Positions 52,989-61,579 of a DNA stretch of 64,000 nt are shown piece by piece. The stretch covers positions 5,639,097-5,703,096 of the forward strand of contig NZ_LS999839.1 in assembly GCF_900564155.1 (NCBI RefSeq), in the 5' to 3' direction. This DNA comes from Pedobacter schmidteae. GTDB lineage: Bacteria; Bacteroidota; Bacteroidia; Sphingobacteriales; Sphingobacteriaceae. Position numbers and translations under genes: made by a program. Below the pieces are notes generated by a model, which made no database searches, was not told the DNA's origin, and worked only from the letters and a program-made list of their open reading frames with translations. Position 1 is the stretch's first letter; every line of letters starts with the position of its first letter.

Positions 52989-53056
52989 GTCATTCCGAGC
53001 AAAGCGAGGAATCTCTTGAACTACGCCTGGAAAAGAATCTCTCTTCGTTCGAGAGC
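52989..53056 (+). repeat. REP-like dispersed repeat (GTCATTCCGAG family)
   Basis: GTCATTCCGAGCAAAGCGAG followed by GAATCTCTTGAACTA, then a small CTCTC-TTCGTTC-GAGAG hairpin. The same ATCTCTTGAACTA end with GTCAT..CGAG recurs in opposite orientation at 57264-57306. Elements of this type occur between genes in many Bacteroidota genomes. Confidence 0.6.
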
Positions 53057-53081
53057 ATGTGGTATATAAAACCTGACATAT

Positions 53082-53137
53082 AATCAAATGCAAAAAGCGT
53101 CTGTTATCATGATAACAGACGCTTTTTGCATTTGATT
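53082..53137. terminator. Perfect 56-bp palindrome, bidirectional terminator between convergent genes
   Basis: The arm AATCAAATGCAAAAAGCGTC then TGTTATCA is mirrored exactly, with no loop and no mismatch. The GC-containing core AGCGTCTG...CAGACGCT is followed by TTTTT in both directions, as in a bidirectional intrinsic terminator. It ends both the FKBP gene (plus) and mgtE (minus; 11 bases after its stop). Confidence 0.9.
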
Positions 53138-53148
53138 CACACTCATCA

Positions 53149-54522
53149 TCATAACAGCACTCCTGTCAGGAATAATACTGCTACGGAAAAATAAATGATC
53201 AATCCGGTTACATCAACCAATGTAGCTACAAAAGGAGCAGATGAAGTTGCAGGGTCGGCACCTAATTTTTTAAGCAACAAGGGCAACATCGATCCGGCCA
53301 GTGAGCCCCAAAGCACCACCCCTATTAGCGCCACCCCAACCGTAACACCAATCAATACCCAATGTGGACCGTACATATCCGTAAAAAATGTCCACACAAA
53401 TATTCTTAAAAAGCCAATCGAGCCCAGTACAATACCCAGCATCAATCCCGATATAATTTCCCGTCTCATTACCCGCCACCAATCGCCAATGGTAATCTCG
53501 CCCAAGGCCATGGCCTGAATAATCAGCGTTGAAGCCTGTGAACCACTATTTCCACCACTGGATATAATCAATGGCACAAACATGGCCAATATCACAGCCT
53601 TGGCAATATCCGCTTCAAAATGGGCCATAGCAGTAGCGGTAAGCATTTCGCCCAGAAACAGCACCACCAGCCAGCCAATCCTTCTTCTAAACAGACCAAA
53701 AATAGGCATATCCAAATATGGCTCATCCAAGGCCTGGGTACCCCCTATTTTATGCATATCCTCGGTATACTCCTCATTTGCAATCCAAAGGATATCATCA
53801 ACCGTTACAATCCCCAGCAACACCTGATTATCATCCACTACAGGCAATGCCACCCTGTTGTTCATCCTGAACACATTAATGGCCTCCTCCTGATGATCGG
53901 TAACCTTTAAAGCGATTAAACGATGATCAGTGAGGTCGCCAATCCGGGCCTCAGGATCAGCAAGCAGGACTTCCCTTATCCGGATGTCATCCAGCAAAAC
54001 ACCATCTTTGTCTATCACATACACCACATCAATGGTTTCCGAGTTTTTGCCATAGCGCCTGATGTGCGAAAGTACGCGACTAACAGTCCAGTCCTTTTTA
54101 ACAGCCACATAATCGGGCGTCATCAAACGACCAACGCTATCCTCCTCGTAGCCTAAAAGCGAAAGGGCTTCTACTCTGTCTTTTGCTGGCAGTAGGATAA
54201 TCAGTTTTTTCACCGCATCCCCCTTCAACTCGCTAAATAAAGCAGTACGGTCATCCGGCGGCAGCAAATTAATCAGCTCGGCCAGTTTATTTCCCGGAAG
54301 TTTTTTAATGATTTTTTCCTGTGTAGGAAAATCGAGGATTCTGAAAACATTTACTGCTCTTTTTATAGACAGTGTATCAATAAATCTGACTGCATATTGA
54401 GGAAGTTCATCTATCAGGTGTTCAACATCCGAAATGTTCAAATCATCCAGATAAACTTTTAATTGTGCATCGTCATCCTGTTCTAACAGTTTAACAATCT
54501 CTTCAACAACTTCCTCTTCCAT
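53149..54522 (-). CDS. mgtE: Magnesium transporter MgtE
   Basis: A 457-residue Mg2+ channel. N-terminal superhelical domain (about 1-130, PPDDRTALFSELKGDAVKKL), two CBS domains (about 135-255, GRLMTPDYVAVKKDWTVSRV; NRVALPVVDDNQVLLGIVTV, ending DDIL), a plug helix, then five membrane helices (about 280-455) with the pore region SSGGNSGSQASTLIIQAMAL and the Mg-site Asp in TLVDVTGLIIYF. Complete and of usual length. Single gene. Confidence 0.96.
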   Translation of the reverse strand: MEEEVVEEIVKLLEQDDDAQLKVYLDDLNISDVEHLIDELPQYAVRFIDTLSIKRAVNVFRILDFPTQEKIIKKLPGNKLAELINLLPPDDRTALFSELKGDAVKKLIILLPAKDRVEALSLLGYEEDSVGRLMTPDYVAVKKDWTVSRVLSHIRRYGKNSETIDVVYVIDKDGVLLDDIRIREVLLADPEARIGDLTDHRLIALKVTDHQEEAINVFRMNNRVALPVVDDNQVLLGIVTVDDILWIANEEYTEDMHKIGGTQALDEPYLDMPIFGLFRRRIGWLVVLFLGEMLTATAMAHFEADIAKAVILAMFVPLIISSGGNSGSQASTLIIQAMALGEITIGDWWRVMRREIISGLMLGIVLGSIGFLRIFVWTFFTDMYGPHWVLIGVTVGVALIGVVLWGSLAGSMLPLLLKKLGADPATSSAPFVATLVDVTGLIIYFSVAVLFLTGVLL

Positions 54523-54773
54523 ATATATGCTTACTTTTTACATCATCATTCTATTGCTTTCAGTTTTGCAAAAGTGCCTTTTATTTTTTAAAAAATTGCT
54601 TTTTTATGCTAATAATTGGTGCTTTGTTTAAGGACTGGAAATTACCTTGCTACAGATTCAAACTACCGGTGTACACACTGTTTGCTACCGTGTAATTTTC
54701 AACAGAAAGGAATGAGATGTAAGTTTCCATATAACGCCCCAATAGTTCCGGTTTCAGTGGCAATAAATCAAAA

Positions 54774-55208
54774 TCATATCTGAGGACTTATTAAAAAAGG
54801 AACCATTAACCTTACTGGCACTATCTTTCCACTACACTTACCTGGCTTCCATTTCAATGTTTTGGGTAATAAACTTAAAAATTCGTTTTCTACCTTCGAA
54901 TAGTCTTTTGGAAGCTTTTTATAGATAGCTCCATTTTTGACATTGCCTAATGTATCTACAATAAAAACAAGGGTTATTTTATTTCGTCCGGGTTCAAACT
55001 TAACATCATCATATTTAACCCTCCGAATGAAGAAAGAAAAGAAACTACCAAATCCACCGGGATATTCCGGCATCTGATCAACAGAAGTATAAACAACCGA
55101 GTGCATCGATTTATCATAATATTTCTGACAAGAACTTTGCTGGGCTTCACTTTTTTTATTAAAAAAGACAACTCCAATAAAACTCAGTGTAAAAATTAAG
55201 TATTTCAT
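54774..55208 (-). CDS. Secreted TonB C-terminal-domain-like protein
   Basis: A 144-residue protein with a signal peptide (MKYLIFTLSFIGVVFFNKKS, cleavage near EAQ) and one TonB-C-like domain. Family features are MPEYPGGFGSFFSFFIRRVK (about 48-67), ITLVFIVDTLGNVKNGAIYK and LPKTLKWKPGKCSGKIVPVR. Unlike true TonB it has no membrane anchor or Pro-rich linker, so it does not energise transport itself. Such short secreted TonB-C proteins are common in this phylum and of unknown role. Flanked by gaps of 251 and 214 bases in which I see nothing else. Confidence 0.8.
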   Translation of the reverse strand: MKYLIFTLSFIGVVFFNKKSEAQQSSCQKYYDKSMHSVVYTSVDQMPEYPGGFGSFFSFFIRRVKYDDVKFEPGRNKITLVFIVDTLGNVKNGAIYKKLPKDYSKVENEFLSLLPKTLKWKPGKCSGKIVPVRLMVPFLISPQI

Positions 55209-55409
55209 ATCTCTTACTTTAATGGGACATTAATTCCAGTAGGGTTATACCAATACTTTTCAAATTCCGCTTTCATCGGTCCATACATACTCCCATATCC
55301 TTATCCCTGTAAATTTATTTCATTCAAAATAATTTATGAAATTCTTTTCTATAATTTATCCGTCTGGCTATTTCAAGATAAGACATAGGAAGGATTAGGT
55401 ATATTTAAG

Positions 55410-55417
55410 TACATTTG
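55410..55417 (+). promoter_or_regulatory. -7 promoter box just upstream of the Tet-like MFS gene
   Basis: TACATTTG matches TAnnTTTG, ending 5 bases before the ATG at 55423. Transcription from it would give a leaderless or nearly leaderless message. Confidence 0.4.
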
Positions 55418-55422
55418 AAGCC

Positions 55423-56643
55423 ATGAACCCTACCCTGCAAGAGAAGCGTCCGGCGGCTTTACGTTTTATATTTATCACTTTGTTGATTGACGTCATTGGA
55501 CTAGCCATCATCATTCCCGTTTTTCCTAAGCTGATTGAAGGATTAATTCATGGCGACATCAGTGATGCTTCTAAAATATCGGGACTGCTGCTGGTAGCTT
55601 ATGCAGTAATGCAATTTCTTTGCGCACCATTGGTAGGCAACCTAAGTGATAAATATGGACGCCGACCTGTCCTGCTGTTTTCTTTGTTAGGTTTCGGGAT
55701 TGACTACCTGTTTCTGGCTTTTGCGCCTACCATAGGCTGGCTGTTTGTGGGCCGGATTATTGCCGGAATTACAGGCGCCAGCTTTACCACAGCCTCGGCT
55801 TATATTGCAGATGTAAGTAGTCCGGAAAAGCGTGCACAAAACTTCGGGATGATTGGCGTAGCTTTTGGTCTGGGTTTTATATTAGGACCCGTTATTGGTG
55901 GTATTCTGGGCAAAATGGATACGCATTATCCCTTTTACGCCGCAGCCGCACTGGCATTATTAAACGCCGCTTACGGTTACTTTATCCTGCCGGAATCTTT
56001 ACCGAAAGAACACCGTCGCGAACTGGACTGGAAACGTTGCAATCCACTGGGTTCATTGCTGCAGCTCAAAAAATACCCTTCAGTAATCAATCTTTCTATT
56101 TGTCTGTTTCTGGTTTATTTTGCAGGACATGCGGTACAAAGTGTGTGGACCTTTTATACCATGCAAAAATTTAGCTGGAACGAGGATATAGTAGGCTACT
56201 CGCTAGGCTTCATTGGACTAATGATTGCAGTGGTACAGGGCGGATTGATCCGTGTGGCTATTCCTAAACTGGGGCAGGAACGCAGCATCTGGATTGGGCT
56301 GATGTTGTATGCGATTGGAATGGTACTTTTTGGCCTGGCCAATAAAGGCTGGATGATGTTTGCCTATATGGTTCCCTACGCTTTGGGCGGAATTGCAGGT
56401 CCCGCTTTACAGGGCATCATGACCAATCAGGTACCCGCCAATGAACAAGGCGAACTGCAGGGTGGGCTAACCAGTCTGATGAGTCTAAGTTCTATTTTCG
56501 GGCCCTGGTTTATGACCTATATCTTTTATTATTTTACCAAAGAAAATGCTCCGGTTTATTTACCCGGAGCACCGTATTTTATCGGCGCAGCTTTGATGTT
56601 GCTGAGTGCCATTCTGGCTATGAGGAGTTTTAAGAAAAACTAA
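55423..56643 (+). CDS. TCR/Tet-family MFS efflux transporter
   Basis: A 406-residue, 12-helix drug:H+ antiporter-type transporter. Motif A GNLSDKYGRRPVLLFSLLGF (after helix 2), motif B-like FVGRIIAGITGASFTTASAY, and motif C GVAFGLGFILGPVIGGILG are all as in TetA(class B-like) proteins, with EKRAQNFG between. It is not proof of tetracycline export; many chromosomal homologues export other compounds. The gene overlaps the convergent GNAT gene by 4 bases. Confidence 0.9.
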   Translation: MNPTLQEKRPAALRFIFITLLIDVIGLAIIIPVFPKLIEGLIHGDISDASKISGLLLVAYAVMQFLCAPLVGNLSDKYGRRPVLLFSLLGFGIDYLFLAFAPTIGWLFVGRIIAGITGASFTTASAYIADVSSPEKRAQNFGMIGVAFGLGFILGPVIGGILGKMDTHYPFYAAAALALLNAAYGYFILPESLPKEHRRELDWKRCNPLGSLLQLKKYPSVINLSICLFLVYFAGHAVQSVWTFYTMQKFSWNEDIVGYSLGFIGLMIAVVQGGLIRVAIPKLGQERSIWIGLMLYAIGMVLFGLANKGWMMFAYMVPYALGGIAGPALQGIMTNQVPANEQGELQGGLTSLMSLSSIFGPWFMTYIFYYFTKENAPVYLPGAPYFIGAALMLLSAILAMRSFKKN

Positions 56644-57185
56644 GAATCTGTCTGCCATTCGTTGTCCAGCATTGCATATAAAACCAGATCCAGAAACTCA
56701 CCATTAACCAGTTCAGCCTGCCTTAAAACACCCTCTTGCAAAAAGCCCAGTTTTTCGGCAACAGCTCTGCTTTTTAGGTTGGCGGTTGCTGCCTTGATCT
56801 CAATCCGTCTTAAACCAAGTTTTCGAAAACCAAAAGCAATCAAAGCTCTGCAAGCCCTGATCATGACACCTTTACCTTGCGCAGCTTCGGTTATCCAATA
56901 ACCAATTGCAGCGCTTTTATTCTGGAGGTTTAAATAGTGTAATCCAATTCGGCCTACAAGCAATTCGTCCAGGAAAATAACAAAGCTCACCTCCTTTCCG
57001 TCTGCATACAATGCTTCACAATTTTTGATGTAAGCCATAAAATCTCCTGGTGATTGCATACCATCCACCCAAGACAAAAATTTAGATAAATGAATCCTAT
57101 TTGCATTCACCGCATTATATAACCCAACCGCGTGTTTCTGGGCTGTCAATTCAAGTTTGAGATTCTGATCAATATTTATAGTCAT
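56640..57185 (-). CDS. GNAT-family N-acetyltransferase (RimJ/RimL-like)
   Basis: A 181-residue cytoplasmic acetyltransferase. The GNAT fold shows VSFVIFLDELLVGRIGLHYL, NKSAAIGYWITEAAQGKGVM (acetyl-CoA motif A, Q-G-K-G), ALIAFGFRKLGLRRIEIKAA and NLKSRAVAEKLGFLQEGVLR. The last of these is typical of the RimL/ribosomal-protein-serine type. It may acetylate a ribosomal protein or a small molecule. Confidence 0.9.
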   Translation of the reverse strand: MTINIDQNLKLELTAQKHAVGLYNAVNANRIHLSKFLSWVDGMQSPGDFMAYIKNCEALYADGKEVSFVIFLDELLVGRIGLHYLNLQNKSAAIGYWITEAAQGKGVMIRACRALIAFGFRKLGLRRIEIKAATANLKSRAVAEKLGFLQEGVLRQAELVNGEFLDLVLYAMLDNEWQTDS

Positions 57186-57263
57186 TCTGGCTTGTTTTTT
57201 TACATACTATACCAAAAAATTGAAGAACCGTAATAAGAGGTTGTCCAAAGAGATATTTAAACA

Positions 57264-57306
57264 TAGTTCAAGAGATCTCTCGTCGCAATGCTTCCCTCGA
57301 GATGAC
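57264..57306 (-). repeat. REP-like dispersed repeat, second copy (inverted)
   Basis: Read on the minus strand: GTCATCTCGAGGGAAGC, eight bases of variable sequence, then GAGATCTCTTGAACTA. It shares its two ends with the copy at 52989. It lies in the 239-base gap upstream of the GNAT gene and downstream of the YidR-like gene, in which nothing else is clear. Confidence 0.55.
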
Positions 57307-57424
57307 TGCAAGTCGAGACGATCGGGCCTTTTTGAACAGCCTCAAATATAATGAAATTTGGACCATCATAAACTTGGACAAATCATTAACAGAGCTTCGA
57401 AAGATCACTGGAATTTTGGCGCCG

Positions 57425-58714
57425 CTATTTAAGCAGAAATATCTGCAGATAATTGCCTTCTACATTTTCAACATAGCGATTGTAGGCCAGGGCTTTGCCA
57501 TCGGGGCTCCAGGATACCGTGCCAACAGGCCTGTTAGCGTCACTTGCATTTGCTGTAAGTTGTTGCGCAGTGCCCGCAGCTACTTCAGTAATGTAAACTG
57601 CATTTTGTGCAACGTAGCTAATGTATTGGCCATCCGGACTAAAATTAATACCACTTTGTATATCAAACTGATGAAAACTCACCTGCTTTACCGGCCCACC
57701 ATTAGGTGATACACTGAAAGCATTGATAAAGCCCGAAGGGTCTTTTGACAGGAAAACAATCTGACTTCCATCCGCGCTGCAACGCAACCAATGACGAGGG
57801 CCAACAACACCCGCTTCAGTAAATGTAATTCGTCTTTGTTTTATACCTTCAGGAACACCGGGCCTACTAAACGCAGTTCCCGCTAGCTTTTCTTCCGGAT
57901 ATAGCCGATTTAAATCGACCGGTAAATCGACTACAAAAACCTCCGTTTTTTGCAGACCGTTTTTATCTCTTACATTTCCCTGAAAAGCAATTGCCCGCTC
58001 CTGCCAGCTGCCATCATCTTTCCGATACCCTTTTTTACCTATCCAGCACTCATCAAAAGCTTTATAGATCTCGTCGCTACCTACAACAGGATTTTCTATA
58101 ACCTCAGTCACCACTACAGCAAACATTTCGCCACTATTGTTTTCGCCAGATGAATCTTCAGGCACCTCTACTTTTGCAGGAAACATTACTCCCACAGTTC
58201 TCAGATCCTGAACATCGGGATTGGTTTTACTCAATTGTTCGATCACAAAATCATTGTAAGTAAAACTAATGCATTGCCCGTCGCCGCTCCAGGAATGCGC
58301 ATGCGTTCCACCGCGTAAAGCTCCCTGCGTAAACGGTGCTGTGATATCACGGGCATCCATAAACAAAGGAACTCCCGGATTATTGACATCAATGGCAACG
58401 CCAGTTCGGCGGGTAAAGCCATAGGGATTGTTTTGGTCAGCATTTACAATACCATGGATAAAAATTACCCTATCAGCAACCGGCGAAAATGTTGCAGCAC
58501 CAACACCCGGTCCATACTCAGTTTGATTTTTGGTCTGATAAAGTAGCTTAATTTCACCTGTAGCTACATTTACCATTTCTATGTTACCCGTACTGGCTAT
58601 TTTACTGTCGTCATTACGTGTATCATAAACCAACCACCGACCATCCTTTGAAAAAACCTGGTGTGTATTTAAGGTATGGCCATAAGCCTGGTTAGTGAGT
58701 TGAATTTCCGTCAT
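57425..58714 (-). CDS. YidR-like (DUF3748) TolB-type beta-propeller protein
   Basis: About 429 residues from the ATG at 58714 (MTEIQLTNQAYGHTLNTHQV). The protein resembles E. coli YidR: FSKDGRWLVYDTRNDDSKIA, DRVIFIHGIVNADQNNPYGF, LFMDARDITAPFTQGALRGG then THAHSWSGDGQCISFTYND. WD40/TolB-like blades end in FSPDGQYISYVAQNAVYIT and WSPDGKALAYNRYVENVEGN. The frame extends 17 codons to a TTG, giving FLCLGGIGFSCSAKK, which looks like a lipoprotein signal without a basic start, so the true start is uncertain. Function unknown. It follows a DHDPS-like gene in the same direction. Confidence 0.8.
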   Translation of the reverse strand: MTEIQLTNQAYGHTLNTHQVFSKDGRWLVYDTRNDDSKIASTGNIEMVNVATGEIKLLYQTKNQTEYGPGVGAATFSPVADRVIFIHGIVNADQNNPYGFTRRTGVAIDVNNPGVPLFMDARDITAPFTQGALRGGTHAHSWSGDGQCISFTYNDFVIEQLSKTNPDVQDLRTVGVMFPAKVEVPEDSSGENNSGEMFAVVVTEVIENPVVGSDEIYKAFDECWIGKKGYRKDDGSWQERAIAFQGNVRDKNGLQKTEVFVVDLPVDLNRLYPEEKLAGTAFSRPGVPEGIKQRRITFTEAGVVGPRHWLRCSADGSQIVFLSKDPSGFINAFSVSPNGGPVKQVSFHQFDIQSGINFSPDGQYISYVAQNAVYITEVAAGTAQQLTANASDANRPVGTVSWSPDGKALAYNRYVENVEGNYLQIFLLK

Positions 58715-58788
58715 ATATTTTTTTGCTGAACAGCTGAATCCTATTCCTCCTAAACACAGAAACAAGCATATCTAGCTGATTTGCTAAA

Positions 58789-59727
58789 TTAAGCAATATG
58801 GGACTTTATTTCCAGTTCGTTTTTTAACACATTGTAGCTGTTGCTTAATTCATCAATAGCGGTTTTAACTTTAGTATCAAAAATTCCTATATCCGTTCTT
58901 CTCGTAAAGGTAGAAATCTGCAGGCCTCTTTTTTGCAAATGATACTTAGCAATTATTGGATACACATTGTGCATGACATCCATATGCTCCACAAAAAACC
59001 GTTGCACCCAATCAACCTCCTGCACCAGCTGAGGATTATTATAATTGGTACAAAGCCAAACAATCAATTCCGGAAAGAAATTCCCCTGTATACAGGACAG
59101 ACCTGCTGAGCCAGCCCTCAACGACTCCACAGCATGAACCATATAAGCATCGTATAAACCAAATTGATGGCCTGCAGTAGCAGCGATCTTTGCTTTTACC
59201 TGTTCAATATCCAGACAGGTGTCTTTATGATAAGTTATCCGACCTGTAGCGACCAAACATCCCAGCTGCCCGGGCGAAATTAAACGTTTATAGGGCACCG
59301 GGCATTCATAAAATCCCAATGGGATTTTTTCAGTAAGTGACAACAAAGTCCCAACATTTGCATCAAAAACTTCGTCACCTTCATTTTCCCCTGCAAGTAA
59401 GCCCGTAATACCAATTACCGCCTCTACGCCACAATTATAAATTTGTTTCACAAAATCGGCCTGTTGTGGTATTGGGCCACCGAAAGTTCCCGTAGCCACA
59501 ACCGGCACGGCACCTTGAGTTGCGTGTACCACATGTTTTACCACAGCCAGCCTTTCGGCTTCAGAAAGTTCAAACATCTCACTTGATAAACAGTTGGCAA
59601 ACAATCCGGCAGCTCCGGCTTCAATATATAATTCCGTTAGCTTAGTCAATCCGTCAAAATCTACTGCTCCATTGTCCTTAAACGGTGTAAGCATTACCGG
59701 AATAAATCCTTTTTCTGATCTGTTCAT
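58789..59727 (-). CDS. DHDPS/NAL-family aldolase or lyase, substrate unknown
   Basis: A 312-residue (beta/alpha)8 class I aldolase-family protein. The Schiff-base lysine is Lys168 (ITYHKDTCLD) and the Tyr140 equivalent lies in FYECPVPYKRL. The usual carboxylate-binding GTTGE/GSTGE motif is replaced by CLSSEMFELS (46-55), so it is neither dapA nor nanA. Sugar-acid or 2-keto-3-deoxy acid lyases are possible. It is 74 bases upstream of the YidR-like gene; in E. coli yidR lies close to the galactonate (dgo) genes, which hints at sugar-acid metabolism. Confidence 0.82.
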   Translation of the reverse strand: MNRSEKGFIPVMLTPFKDNGAVDFDGLTKLTELYIEAGAAGLFANCLSSEMFELSEAERLAVVKHVVHATQGAVPVVATGTFGGPIPQQADFVKQIYNCGVEAVIGITGLLAGENEGDEVFDANVGTLLSLTEKIPLGFYECPVPYKRLISPGQLGCLVATGRITYHKDTCLDIEQVKAKIAATAGHQFGLYDAYMVHAVESLRAGSAGLSCIQGNFFPELIVWLCTNYNNPQLVQEVDWVQRFFVEHMDVMHNVYPIIAKYHLQKRGLQISTFTRRTDIGIFDTKVKTAIDELSNSYNVLKNELEIKSHIA

Positions 59728-59966
59728 TACTAATTTTTTATCATCAAATATTTCTCTGGTGATTAAAGCTGTGCCCGGCCGGTCCGGTTCTCTTTAAAAT
59801 GTGCTTCAGCTGTTCCATGTCATGATCTTAATAGACACAACTGGTCGCTTAGCAGCAGCGATAAAACCAATACAAAAGTATTTTAGTAAAACCTATTTGA
59901 TATGATGCATTTTCTCCAGTTCTTGTATGATATTATCAACAATTGGGAGATGAGAGAAGAGAAATG

Positions 59967-60716
59967 CTATAAGAACCAGCTAAACAGGTCGTTTTGAGTT
60001 AGTGATTGTTTTTCGCTGGCAGACTTATCCTGCAGTATGGTGCCCTCGCCCATTTGGATAATGCGATTGCCGTAGGTAAAAGCGTCTTTTAAATTGTGGG
60101 TAATAAGTATTGCTGTCAGTTTAAAATCTTTAATCAATTGATCGGCCGTTTGCATCACCACTTGTGCCGATTTAGGGTCTAATGCCGCCGAGGGCTCATC
60201 CAGCAACAAAATCTTACCATTGTCCATCACACTCATCAGCAAGGTAAGGGCCTGCCGCTGTCCGCCAGATAAGGTACCCATCAGTTGGTGGGTTTTGTTT
60301 TCCAGGCCCATATTTAACATCGCTATTTTTTCCTTTACTTGTTTCTTAAAGCTATCTGTTACGCCAATATTTAAGCCCTTAGATTTAGTGCGTAAAGCTG
60401 CCAACCTAAAATTATCCAAAATACTCAGATCGGGTGCAGTACCACTTAATGGGTTTTGAAAAACACGGGCAATCCAATGGCTTCGGTTATAATCTGCAAG
60501 TTTGCTCACATCCACCCCATCAATACTGATGGTACCGCTGCTGGATAAAATACTACCCGAAACCAAATTCATTAAGGTGGATTTTCCGGAGCCGTTGGAT
60601 CCTACAATAATAACAAACTCTCCATCAGCAATATTTAAATCCACCCCGTTAATGGCATCTACCTGATTGGGCAGGCCTTTGTTAAAGGTTTTATAGATGG
60701 AATGAAGTTGAATCAT
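59967..60716 (-). CDS. ABC transporter ATP-binding protein
   Basis: A 249-residue ATPase with Walker A GSNGSGKST (39-47), Q-loop FQNPLSGTAPDLS, signature LSGGQRQALTLLMSV, Walker B ILLLDEPSAAL, D-loop and H-loop LITHNLKDA. It has the shape of the ATPase from the PF04392-type (TrpXYZ/YcjX-like) importers. It overlaps the permease by 4 bases (ATGA), so translation is coupled. Likely substrate unknown. Confidence 0.93.
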   Translation of the reverse strand: MIQLHSIYKTFNKGLPNQVDAINGVDLNIADGEFVIIVGSNGSGKSTLMNLVSGSILSSSGTISIDGVDVSKLADYNRSHWIARVFQNPLSGTAPDLSILDNFRLAALRTKSKGLNIGVTDSFKKQVKEKIAMLNMGLENKTHQLMGTLSGGQRQALTLLMSVMDNGKILLLDEPSAALDPKSAQVVMQTADQLIKDFKLTAILITHNLKDAFTYGNRIIQMGEGTILQDKSASEKQSLTQNDLFSWFL

Positions 60717-61579
60717 AATGCCCTCCTGAATAAACGCGGTAAACCAACAATCAACAATACAAAAATGGCAGTAACGGCTTTCAGATAAATAGGATCAACC
60801 CCCGTGTTTAAGGTAATGGCCAACACCATCTGGAAAGCAATTGCGCCAGCCAACACCAAGGCCAGACTGGCCCAAACAGAGGTAATATTGAGCCAGCTGA
60901 TCAGTGTTTCGGCAATAATAACCGACCCCAAACCTGCTATCACTACTCCAATTCCCATACTGATATCAGCAAACCCTTGCGATTGGGTAATGAGATAACC
61001 ACTAAGCGCAGTTAATGCATTGGCCAAAGCCAATCCAATAATCTTCATCCTATCGGTATTAACCCCCAAAGCCCTGATCATACTCTCGCTGTTGCCGGTG
61101 GCCCGCATGGCAATACCGAAGTCGGTTTTTAATAAATAACCCATCAGCACAGTAACCAGCACAATAAAAACAAGCACGGTCAAAAAAGTATTATAATTTG
61201 CATTGGTACTGATATTTAAAATGGTAAATAAGGAAGGCAGATTGTTGAGCGGCAAATTAGAACGCCCCATAATGGTCAGATTGACCGAATATAGTGCCGT
61301 CATCACCAAAATACCCGCCAGCAAAGCGTTTATTTTAAACTTGGTATGAATTAATCCCGTTAGTGCGCCGGCAATAGCTCCTACAGCAATAACTGCAGGC
61401 AAAATAAAATAAGCAGGCTGGTTGTGGGTTAGCATCACAGCAGTTACTGCTCCGCCCAGCGTATAACTACCGTCCGTGGTAATATCGGGGATATTAAATA
61501 TTTTCATGGAGATGTAAATTCCCAACGCCAACGTAGCATAACAAAGTCCTTGTATTAAAGCACTGAGGTAAAAATCCAT
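60713..61579 (-). CDS. ABC transporter permease (branched-chain amino acid/ribose type)
   Basis: A 288-residue inner-membrane protein with 8-9 helices in the BPD_transp_2 pattern: IPDITTDGSYTLGGAVTAVM near the start, DFGIAMRATGNSESMIRALG (the EAA-like cytoplasmic loop), and GFADISMGIGVVIAGLGSVI. It starts immediately next to the stop of the binding protein and overlaps the ATPase gene by 4 bases. Confidence 0.92.
   Translation of the reverse strand: MDFYLSALIQGLCYATLALGIYISMKIFNIPDITTDGSYTLGGAVTAVMLTHNQPAYFILPAVIAVGAIAGALTGLIHTKFKINALLAGILVMTALYSVNLTIMGRSNLPLNNLPSLFTILNISTNANYNTFLTVLVFIVLVTVLMGYLLKTDFGIAMRATGNSESMIRALGVNTDRMKIIGLALANALTALSGYLITQSQGFADISMGIGVVIAGLGSVIIAETLISWLNITSVWASLALVLAGAIAFQMVLAITLNTGVDPIYLKAVTAIFVLLIVGLPRLFRRAL

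Noticed and set aside
57302..57709. 135-codon plus-strand frame
   Set aside because: It runs antisense through the end of the YidR-like gene, has an erratic composition with many Cys and Arg, and shows no domain pattern. The minus-strand protein has clear propeller motifs, so this is a shadow.
58789..59727. Calling the second DHDPS-family gene dapA or a second nanA
   Set aside because: The conserved GTTGE/GSTGE motif is missing and the residues around the lysine differ (ITYHKDT), so neither name is justified.
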